A stretch of 64,000 nt of DNA from Alphaproteobacteria bacterium (lineage in GTDB: Bacteria; Pseudomonadota; Alphaproteobacteria; Micropepsales; Micropepsaceae). The position numbers and the translations under genes were made by a program. Positions 56,930-64,000 of the stretch are shown here, piece after piece. Where the stretch lies: contig SHWE01000003.1 in the NCBI GenBank assembly GCA_009693985.1, positions 1 through 64,000 on the forward strand, in the 5' to 3' direction. Under the pieces are notes generated by a model. It searched no databases and was not told the origin of the DNA. It saw only the letters and a program-made list of their open reading frames with translations. Each line of letters starts with the position of its first letter. Within the stretch, counting starts at the first letter, position 1.

Positions 56930-57421
56930 ATGCGCGGTCTTGCTCTATTCGTGGCAGGCATTCTGGCTGGTGGATTGGCGGTCCATACGGCCGTCGCCCA
57001 AAACCAAAATCGGGGTCCGAACCGTGGCGTCGTCGGGCTCAATCATGTCGGGATCATCGTGCCCGACCTCGATAAAGCGGTCGAGTACTACACCAAGACG
57101 ATGGGCTTCCCCGAAGCCTTCCGCTTCGTCAATCCGCAAGGACAGGTGCAGCTGGTCTATGTCCAGATCAGCCAGAACACTTTCGTCGAACTGCAACCCG
57201 CCAATGGACGCCCGCTCGGCGTCTCGCATTTCGGTTTGCACGTCGAGAACATGAATGCGGCAACGGCGATGTTCAAGGCGCGCGGCGCCAATGTGGCCGA
57301 GACGACGCTCAGCGGCACCAAGGCGATCCTCTCCAATATCGCCGCTCCGGACGGCATCCGCATGGAATTGTCCGAGCTTCCCCCTGAATCGCTGCACAGG
57401 CAGGCAATGAATCGCTGGTGA
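56930..57421 (+). CDS. Secreted VOC (glyoxalase/dioxygenase-fold) protein
   Basis: Signal peptide MRGLALFVAGILAGGLAVHTAVAQ; GLNHVGIIVPDLDKAVEYYTKTMGFPEAFRF; HFGLHVENMNAATAMFKARGA. Confidence 0.88.
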   Translation: MRGLALFVAGILAGGLAVHTAVAQNQNRGPNRGVVGLNHVGIIVPDLDKAVEYYTKTMGFPEAFRFVNPQGQVQLVYVQISQNTFVELQPANGRPLGVSHFGLHVENMNAATAMFKARGANVAETTLSGTKAILSNIAAPDGIRMELSELPPESLHRQAMNRW

Positions 57422-57460
57422 GAAAATCACACGTCATGGCAAACAAATGGAGGGACCACC

Positions 57461-58582
57461 ATGAAACATCGATCCGTCATCGCTAACGGAGTGCTATTTG
57501 CGGCCGTCTGTATGCTTGGTCTGTCGCACGAAGCGGCGGGGCAGGCGGGACAGCAGAACGGAATGGTTCTGCTCACGGACGGAACAAGCCTCGCCAATTT
57601 CGATCAGGCCGGCAACGCGAACTGGCATGTCGCCGAACGCACCGTCGTTTCCGACCGGGGCGCCGGTTTCCTGGTCACCAAACAATCCTATGGCGACTTT
57701 CGCTTCCGGGCCGAGTTCTGGGCGGATGAGGAAACCAATAGCGGCATCTTCATCCGGTGCGCCAATCCGCAAGCGCCCAGCGCCGCGACTTGTTACGAAG
57801 TGAATATTTTCGACAACAATCCCAATCGCGGCAACGCCACGGGTTCGGTCGTCGGTATCGCCAAACCAACTCCCGTGCCTCAAACCGCTCTCAAATGGAA
57901 CGTCATCGAAGTCGAGGCCAAGGGCACGCTGCTCAACGTCTCCGTCAACGGAGAGCGCACCGTCAGCGTTCATGACACGAAGCACGCGCGCGGCCGCATT
58001 GCGCTGCAACGCAACAGCGGCGTGATCCGGTGGCACAAGGTAGAAGTCCAGGCGCTCACCCCGGCCGATATCGCGGAAAACGCAACCCCGCTTGCCGCCA
58101 ATTGCCAATATGGTTTCGCCGTGATCTGGCCCGGTCAGCCGATGGTCAGGGACATAAGCTATACGACCTCCACCGGGATCAACGCTCCCGCCAAGCAGTT
58201 CTATGTGGAGCAGAACGGCAGCAAATATTGGGAGACCGTCGTGGAGCTCCCGAACGGGCCGAGGGCGGACTATGAGATCGTCATGCAGGCGCTGGCCGAG
58301 CTGAGCAAGAAGGGCGAAGTTCGTTTCCGCGGCTTTGGCGATTACGATCCCGGAATGCCTGGCGGCCAGCTCAATATCTTCCAACCGAACGGAAGGCAGA
58401 TTCGCGCGTCGATCTATATGGCCAACCACCGCCTCTTCATTACCGAGACGGAGGCTGTTGCCGGCGAACAGGCCGCCCTTCTGTTCGAGCAATCGATCAC
58501 GCTGATCAATCACGTCGGAACCAGCATCGATCGGGTCAACGCACAGAACGACCCGGGACCGCCCTACGATTGCGGGCGGTAA
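57461..58582 (+). CDS. Secreted DUF1080-like (3-keto-disaccharide hydrolase/LamG-type) domain fused to a C-terminal domain shared with 63422-63967
   Basis: YGDFRFRAEFWADEETNSGIFIRC...NWNVIEVEAKG-type pattern; C-term ANCQYGFAVIWPGQPMVRDISYTTS...RQLNIFQPNGR-like block. Confidence 0.8.
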   Translation: MKHRSVIANGVLFAAVCMLGLSHEAAGQAGQQNGMVLLTDGTSLANFDQAGNANWHVAERTVVSDRGAGFLVTKQSYGDFRFRAEFWADEETNSGIFIRCANPQAPSAATCYEVNIFDNNPNRGNATGSVVGIAKPTPVPQTALKWNVIEVEAKGTLLNVSVNGERTVSVHDTKHARGRIALQRNSGVIRWHKVEVQALTPADIAENATPLAANCQYGFAVIWPGQPMVRDISYTTSTGINAPAKQFYVEQNGSKYWETVVELPNGPRADYEIVMQALAELSKKGEVRFRGFGDYDPGMPGGQLNIFQPNGRQIRASIYMANHRLFITETEAVAGEQAALLFEQSITLINHVGTSIDRVNAQNDPGPPYDCGR

Positions 58583-58603
58583 TTCACCGAGGGGGGAAGC
58601 AAC

Positions 58604-59461
58604 ATGTCCTCGTTCACTGGGAGACAAAGGCTTCTGGCGGGCGCCATTCTCGCAAGTCTCTTAGGCATGGCGCCGATGGTCTCGACACTGGCGCAGCAAC
58701 AGGCCGCTCCCCCCGATTTCTCGTCGAACCTCGCCGGCTGGATCGGACTCAATGGCGGCGGTCCGTTCTTCGAAGCCGCGCCCGGGCGTGTTCCGGGACC
58801 TGTCGTCAGCGATCCGGCGCATCCCTTCGTCCCCAACGGCACCGACAAGCAGCCGACTTTCCGGATCGCCGATCTTTCCAATCCCAATCTGATGCCCTGG
58901 GTGAAGGAGTATATGAAGAAGGACATCGACGAGATTCTCGCCGGCAAGAAGCCTGCGTTCACCGCGCAATCGAGCTGCTGGCCGTCGGGGGTTCCCGGCT
59001 TCATGGGATATGGCGGGCCGGACCCCATCGTCTTCCTGCAAACGCCCAAAATCGTCTGGCTCATGTGGCAGGAGGATAACCAATCCCGGCGCATCTATAT
59101 GAACGTGCCTCACTCCGCCAATCCGAAGCCGTCATGGTATGGCGAATCGGTCGGCCGTTACGAAGGCGACACGCTCGTCATCGACACGATTGGGTTGAGC
59201 GACAAGACCTTCGTCGACATCTACCGCACGCCGCACACCGAAAAGCTGCACGTCGTCGAGCGCTGGCGCATGATCGACGGCGGCCGGATGATGGAAGTGA
59301 TATTCACGGTAGAAGACACCGGGGCCTTCTATCAGCCCTGGACTGGAATGCGGCGCTACCGGCGCGTGACACAGGAGGCTTATGAAAAGATCTGCGCCGA
59401 GAACAACACGTTCAACCTCATCGACTATAAGGTTCCAAGCGCCGAGAAGCCGGATTTCTGA
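58604..59461 (+). CDS. Secreted uncharacterised protein, paralog family (member 5, subfamily A)
   Basis: NPKPSWYGESVGRYEGDTLVIDTIGLSDKTFVDIYRTPHTEKLHVVERWRMIDGG; SCWP/ICAEN; C-term AEKPDF. Confidence 0.88.
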   Translation: MSSFTGRQRLLAGAILASLLGMAPMVSTLAQQQAAPPDFSSNLAGWIGLNGGGPFFEAAPGRVPGPVVSDPAHPFVPNGTDKQPTFRIADLSNPNLMPWVKEYMKKDIDEILAGKKPAFTAQSSCWPSGVPGFMGYGGPDPIVFLQTPKIVWLMWQEDNQSRRIYMNVPHSANPKPSWYGESVGRYEGDTLVIDTIGLSDKTFVDIYRTPHTEKLHVVERWRMIDGGRMMEVIFTVEDTGAFYQPWTGMRRYRRVTQEAYEKICAENNTFNLIDYKVPSAEKPDF

Positions 59462-59471
59462 GGAGTCGCCT

Positions 59472-60317
59472 ATGTCAAAGTTCCCATTCGCAGCGCGGCT
59501 TCTGGCCGGCGGCACGGCAATTCTCGCCGCGGCAATTTTTGTTGCCGGCGCGGCCGCGCAAACGCCCGCCTCGCCGCCCGATTTTTCCTCGAACGAAACC
59601 GCGTGGCAGGGCGGCAACGGCGTCAACTTCATCGCCGTTCCCGGCTCGCCCCGTCCTGTGACCAACGATCCGGCCCATCCCCATATCAGCAATGGTGAAG
59701 CCACGCGCAGGAACATCCAGCCGACCTACCGCATCGCCGATCTTACCAACCCCAATCTGAAGCAATGGGCCAAGGACGTCATGAAGAAGGACAATGACGA
59801 GGTCCTCGCCGGGAAGGTCGGCTACACGCCGGGCTCGTCCTGCAAACCGGCGGGCGTTCCCGCCTTCATGCTGGATGGCGGCCCGTTCTTCTTCGTCCAG
59901 ACGCCCAAGAAAGTCACGATCATCGCGCAAGGCGGGCCGGATGTGCGCCACATCTATATGGACGCGCCCCATTCGAAGAACATCAAACCGTCCTGGTACG
60001 GAGAATCGGTCGGCCATTACGAGGGCGACACGCTGGTCATCGATACGATCGGGCTGAACACCAAGAGTTTCGTCGATCATTTCCGCACGCCGCACACCGA
60101 GAAGCTGCACGTCGTTGAGCGCTGGCGAATGATCGAGGGCGGCAAGCAGATCGAATCCCTCATCACCATCGATGACCCGGACACGTTCAATCAGCCCTGG
60201 CAGGCGGTCCTGCGCTGGAACCGCGTGCAGAGGACGTTGCCGGAGATCATCTGCGCCGAGGGCAATTTGACGCTTTTCGATTACGATACGCCCATGGACG
60301 ACACACCGGACTTTTGA
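59472..60317 (+). CDS. Secreted uncharacterised protein, paralog family (member 6, subfamily A)
   Basis: IKPSWYGESVGHYEGDTLVIDTIGLNTKSFVDHFRTPHTEKLHVVERWRMIEGGK; SCKP/ICAEG; C-term DDTPDF. Start ATG 59472. Confidence 0.88.
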   Translation: MSKFPFAARLLAGGTAILAAAIFVAGAAAQTPASPPDFSSNETAWQGGNGVNFIAVPGSPRPVTNDPAHPHISNGEATRRNIQPTYRIADLTNPNLKQWAKDVMKKDNDEVLAGKVGYTPGSSCKPAGVPAFMLDGGPFFFVQTPKKVTIIAQGGPDVRHIYMDAPHSKNIKPSWYGESVGHYEGDTLVIDTIGLNTKSFVDHFRTPHTEKLHVVERWRMIEGGKQIESLITIDDPDTFNQPWQAVLRWNRVQRTLPEIICAEGNLTLFDYDTPMDDTPDF

Positions 60318-60330
60318 GCGAGGACTAAAG

Positions 60331-61179
60331 ATGAAAAAGCGGATTTTCACGGGCGCGGCTTTTGTCGCGGCAATCGCCTTTTTTGCCGCCGGAGCGGAAG
60401 CACAGAACAATGCCATTCCCAATTTCAGCTTCATCGAGTCCGGCTGGCTGCTTCAGGGCGGCATCAACTACCGGCCCATTCCCGGCAAGGTTGCGCCGAT
60501 CGCCGCCGACCCCGCCTATCCGCAAACGGGCGAGGGCAATCAGCGCGGCGTGATGGAGCGCATGTCCGATGCCGAGAACGCCAATCTGAAGCCGTGGGCG
60601 AAGGAATTGATGCGGAAATACAATCGCGATGTGCTGGACGGCCACCGCGCTTTCTCGTCGCAATCGCGTTGCTGGCCGGGCGGCACGCCGGGCCAATTGC
60701 TGTTTCCGGCCGAGCCCGTCTTCTTCGTCCAGACGCCGAAGCTGGTGCTGATGATGTGGCAGCGCCAGCAGGAGGTGCGCCGCATCCGTATGAACGTGCC
60801 GCATTCGCGCAATCCGAAGCCGTCCTGGTTCGGGGAATCCGTCGGCCGTTACGAGAACGGCGAGCTGGTCGTCGACACGATCGGTTTCCTCGACCGCAAG
60901 GAATTCGATTTTCTGGACAATTGGCGCACGCCCCATACCAAGGATTTGCATGTGGTGGAGCGGTTCAAGCTGATCGACGACGGCAAGGGACTCGAGGCGA
61001 CCGTGACGGTCGATGATCCCGGCACGTTCAACCAGCCCTGGTCGGGTACGGTGCGGTGGCAGAAAGTCGATCGCGGTCCGATTGGCGAGTCAATTTGCGC
61101 GGAAAACAACGACGTCTTCGAGAAATTTTTCGGACTTCAGGAATATCCGATGCCGCAGGCCAAGACGCCGGATTTCTGA
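60331..61179 (+). CDS. Secreted uncharacterised protein, paralog family (member 7, subfamily A)
   Basis: NPKPSWFGESVGRYENGELVVDTIGFLDRKEFDFLDNWRTPHTKDLHVVERFKLIDDGK; RCWP/ICAEN; C-term AKTPDF. Confidence 0.88.
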   Translation: MKKRIFTGAAFVAAIAFFAAGAEAQNNAIPNFSFIESGWLLQGGINYRPIPGKVAPIAADPAYPQTGEGNQRGVMERMSDAENANLKPWAKELMRKYNRDVLDGHRAFSSQSRCWPGGTPGQLLFPAEPVFFVQTPKLVLMMWQRQQEVRRIRMNVPHSRNPKPSWFGESVGRYENGELVVDTIGFLDRKEFDFLDNWRTPHTKDLHVVERFKLIDDGKGLEATVTVDDPGTFNQPWSGTVRWQKVDRGPIGESICAENNDVFEKFFGLQEYPMPQAKTPDF

Positions 61180-61215
61180 TTCTTTGAGGAAGCAATTTCA
61201 CATTTGGAAGGAAAC

Positions 61216-61623
61216 ATGCTCATGACATTTGTTCGGTCGGGACTGTTTGTTGCGATAGCGATGGTTGCGATGGCGCCCGCCGGCGCGGCGCTGGCGCAGG
61301 ATTTGCCGCAGCGGAAGGAAATACGGCGGATCGACCTGTCCGGCGCGCCGGGCATGGAGGTCGTCAGTTCCGTCAGCACATTCAAAGCAGGCGACGAATT
61401 CCCCCGTCATCTCCATCACGGCGTCGAGTTGGGCTATGTCGTTCAGGGAGCGATGATTCAATTGCCGGGGCAAGCGCCGGCGATGATGGCGACGGGGGCG
61501 CCGATCCAGAACCTGCGCGATGCGGTCCATGGCGGATTCAAGGTCGTCGGACCCGGCGACCTCATCCTCTTCACGGTGCACTCGGTGGATAAGGGAAAAC
61601 CGCTTTACGATTGGGTTAAGTAA
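61216..61623 (+). CDS. Secreted single-domain cupin protein
   Basis: Signal peptide; FKAGDEFPRHLHHGVELGYVVQGAMIQLPG cupin motif 1; PGDLILFTVHSVDKGKPLYDWVK. Confidence 0.82.
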   Translation: MLMTFVRSGLFVAIAMVAMAPAGAALAQDLPQRKEIRRIDLSGAPGMEVVSSVSTFKAGDEFPRHLHHGVELGYVVQGAMIQLPGQAPAMMATGAPIQNLRDAVHGGFKVVGPGDLILFTVHSVDKGKPLYDWVK

Positions 61624-61643
61624 TTCGAGGCGAGGATAGGACG

Positions 61644-62519
61644 ATGAAGAAGCGCGTCTTCGCGGGTGCGATCGCCGCGATGGTGGTGGTGCCCGTCACT
61701 GCGACGCCGGCCGAAACCATTCCCGATTTCTCGGGGATATGGTGGCATCCCTCGCTTCCCGGTCCCGAACCGCTGGCGTCCGGTCCCACGAGCTTGCGGA
61801 ACATGACGCGGCGTAAGGCCGACGGCGCGAGCGACTACAACGAGCTGGTCGGCGACTACAGCAATCCGATTCTGAAACCCGAAGCCGCGCAAATCGTGAA
61901 GAAGCACGGCGAACTTTCCAAGGCCGGTGTCGTTTACCCGAACCCGGCCAGCCAATGCTGGCCGGAACCGTTGCCGTTCATCTACAAGAATTTTGGACTC
62001 CAGATTCTTCAGCAACCGCACCAGATCACGATGCTCTACGAGCAGGATCACGAGGTTCGCCGCGTGCGCATGAACCAGGCGCATCCCGCTGTGGTGACGC
62101 CGTCCTGGTATGGGGATTCGGTCGGCTATTACGACGGCGACACGCTGGTGATCGACACCGTCGGACAAAAGGCCGGGCCGTTTTCGATGCTCGATCTCTA
62201 CGGCACGCCCTACACAAAGGCGCTGCATGTCGTGGAGCGTTATCGGCTGCTCGATTACGATGAAGCGAAAGAGGGCTTGGACCGCGACACCAAAGAGAAT
62301 TTTCATGCCCCGGTCGGCATCGACCGCACCTATCGCGGCAAGCACTTACAAGTGCGCTTCACGGTCGAGGATGACGGCGTCTTCACCACGCCGTGGTCGG
62401 CCACCGTCACCTATGGGCGCGGCTCCACCGACTGGCCGGAAACGGTCTGTGCCGAAAACGTCCGCGTCTATTACAGCACGGACACCGCCGTTCCGACCGC
62501 GGACAAACCGGATTTCTAG
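61644..62519 (+). CDS. Secreted uncharacterised protein, paralog family (member 8, subfamily B)
   Basis: IPDFSGIWWHP; LVGDYSNPILKPEAAQIVKKHG; PSWYGDSVGYYDGDTLVIDTVG; QCWP/VCAEN; C-term ADKPDF. Confidence 0.88.
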   Translation: MKKRVFAGAIAAMVVVPVTATPAETIPDFSGIWWHPSLPGPEPLASGPTSLRNMTRRKADGASDYNELVGDYSNPILKPEAAQIVKKHGELSKAGVVYPNPASQCWPEPLPFIYKNFGLQILQQPHQITMLYEQDHEVRRVRMNQAHPAVVTPSWYGDSVGYYDGDTLVIDTVGQKAGPFSMLDLYGTPYTKALHVVERYRLLDYDEAKEGLDRDTKENFHAPVGIDRTYRGKHLQVRFTVEDDGVFTTPWSATVTYGRGSTDWPETVCAENVRVYYSTDTAVPTADKPDF

Positions 62520-62521
62520 CG

Positions 62522-63418
62522 ATGCGCTTCTCGACCGGTCTCACGCTTAGCCTTTGCGCCGCTGCCGTCGCCGCGTCCGTAGCGGCGGCGCCTGCTCCTT
62601 CCGCGACTCCCACTCCGGATTTCTCCGGCATTTGGTCCCACCCTTTCCTCACCGGCATGGAGCCGCCGAAATCTGGCCCCGGCCCGGTGACGAACAAATC
62701 GCGCCGGCCCACTGGCGTGGCCAATTTCCAGATTCTGGTCGGCGATTACACCAATCCGATCCTGAAGCCCGACGCGGGCCAGATCGTCAAGCAGCACGGC
62801 GACCTTTCGCTCGGAGGCATCGGCTATCAGACCCCGAGCAATCAATGTTGGCCCGGCGGCGTGCCCTATGTGTTTTGGGATTTCCTGGTGCAGATATTCC
62901 AGACGCCGGACCACGTCACCATGCTCTATCGCCACGGCAATGAGACGCGCCGCGTGCGCCTGAACGCGTCGCATCCGGCGAAGGTGACGCCGTCCTGGTA
63001 TGGGGATTCGGTTGGCCGCTATGAAGGCGACACGCTGGTGATCGACACGGTGGGGATCAAAAAAGGGCCGTTCGCCATGCTCGACATGTACGGCACGCCG
63101 TTCACCGAGAAGCTGCATGTGGTGGAACGCTACCGCCTCGTCGATTACGACACCGCCAAGGACGCGATCGACCGCAATGCCAAGGAGAATTCCATGGCCG
63201 GCGAGGGCTGGGGCTTCGATCCCAACTATCGGGGCAAGGTGCTGCAGCTCCATTTCACGGTCGAGGATGAGGGCGTTTTCACGACGCCTTGGACGTCGAC
63301 CATCACCTATCGGCCCGCCGTGAATCCCTGGCCGGAACTCATCTGCGCCGAAAACACGCGCGAATATTATAACAACCGGGACTCCGCCATTCCGACGGCC
63401 GACAAACCGGATTTCTAG
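62522..63418 (+). CDS. Secreted uncharacterised protein, paralog family (member 9, subfamily B)
   Basis: TPDFSGIWSHP; LVGDYTNPILKPDAGQIVKQHG; PSWYGDSVGRYEGDTLVIDTVG; QCWP/ICAEN; C-term ADKPDF. Start ATG 62522, 2 nt after the previous stop. Confidence 0.88.
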   Translation: MRFSTGLTLSLCAAAVAASVAAAPAPSATPTPDFSGIWSHPFLTGMEPPKSGPGPVTNKSRRPTGVANFQILVGDYTNPILKPDAGQIVKQHGDLSLGGIGYQTPSNQCWPGGVPYVFWDFLVQIFQTPDHVTMLYRHGNETRRVRLNASHPAKVTPSWYGDSVGRYEGDTLVIDTVGIKKGPFAMLDMYGTPFTEKLHVVERYRLVDYDTAKDAIDRNAKENSMAGEGWGFDPNYRGKVLQLHFTVEDEGVFTTPWTSTITYRPAVNPWPELICAENTREYYNNRDSAIPTADKPDF

Positions 63419-63421
63419 AAA

Positions 63422-63967
63422 CTATTTCCGACAATTGTACTGGCGTGACGGCTGATTGCCGTTCTTGTCGAGATCGGTGCCCATGGCATTGATGATCGAG
63501 ACCGATTGCTCGAACTGAAGCGCGCGAAAATCTCCCGGCGCGGCATTGGCCTCCGTGATGTAAAGACGGTGGTCGTGCATGTAGACCGACGCCCTGTGCT
63601 GGCGGCCATTGGGCTCGTAGATGTTGAGCTGGCGGCCCGGGATTCCCGGATCGTAATTTTCGGCAAACTGGAAACGTACCTCGCCGCGCCGGCGTATGGG
63701 TACCGCGGCGGCCTCGACGATCGCGGCGTCCACGGCCGGCCCGGGCGAGAAGTCGGCGATGATCACGCTGAACGTATCGGTGCCCTGTTGGGCGGAGAAC
63801 TGCCGCGCCGGAACGCTGCGGCCGCTATTCGTGTAGATGAAATCCCTGATCGTCGGCGCCGCCGGGAAAATGGCGGCCATCCGGTACTGGCAGTTCACAT
63901 AGACGTTCTCGTCATAGGTGGGTTCGTCGAGCTGAGACCGGGCGGCAGCGCCTGTGAAGAGGACCAT
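63422..63967 (-). CDS. Secreted protein consisting of the domain found at the C-terminus of 57461-58582
   Basis: YVNCQYRMAAIFPAAPTIRDFIYTNSGRSVPARQFSAQQ...RGEVRFQFAENYDPGIPGRQLNIYEPNGRQHRASVYMHDHRLYITEANA...FEQSVSIINAMGTDLDKN aligns colinearly with the 57461 protein C-term. Confidence 0.8.
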   Translation of the reverse strand: MVLFTGAAARSQLDEPTYDENVYVNCQYRMAAIFPAAPTIRDFIYTNSGRSVPARQFSAQQGTDTFSVIIADFSPGPAVDAAIVEAAAVPIRRRGEVRFQFAENYDPGIPGRQLNIYEPNGRQHRASVYMHDHRLYITEANAAPGDFRALQFEQSVSIINAMGTDLDKNGNQPSRQYNCRK

Positions 63968-64000
63968 GGCGGCGCAGGAAAGGAGGATGGCGCGGAGTGG

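Noticed and set aside
1-64000. CRISPR arrays, rRNA operons, phage structural genes, toxin-antitoxin or defence systems
   Set aside because: Looked for regularly spaced repeats and recognisable proteins; none seen.

Overview
High-GC (alphaproteobacterial-looking, inferred) accessory/catabolic region with about 58 supportable CDSs and one tRNA. Main content: four sets of xanthine-dehydrogenase-family molybdenum hydroxylases (an IorAB pair, a lone large subunit, a CoxG-M-L-S set, and a CoxG/GntR/CoxM-S-L set); three UbiD-family decarboxylases with no UbiX in the window; an HpaBC-type two-component monooxygenase behind a MarR regulator; an FAD monooxygenase with a hydroxybenzoyl-CoA-thioesterase-like hotdog protein; several MFS carriers and DctA; and a Yej/Dpp-like peptide ABC transporter. 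The most unusual feature is a paralogous expansion of nine small (about 280-305 aa) predicted secreted proteins (5891-6778, 6791-7690, 27053-27967, 30812-31660, 58604-59461, 59472-60317, 60331-61179, 61644-62519, 62522-63418). They share a core PSW(Y/F/W)G(E/D)S(V/I)G-Y-(E/D)-(G)DTLV(V/I)DT(V/I)G ... TPHTE-LHVVER-R, two invariant mature-region cysteines (C-x-P and CAEx) and an invariant C-terminal phenylalanine. Five of the nine sit in one all-secreted operon (56930-63418), flanked by two proteins that share another uncharacterised domain. Other notable items: a cytochrome c / Tat-exported fluoroacetate-dehalogenase-like / heme-motif Vgb-like operon (23508-26761); a 5'-truncated chrA; a tRNA-Ile2-like gene followed by a 27-bp inverted-repeat element and a TonB-receptor remnant; a MITE-like element at 26761-27029; and an IS3-family end at the left edge. 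All calls are from reading sequence and recalled family knowledge; no searches were run.
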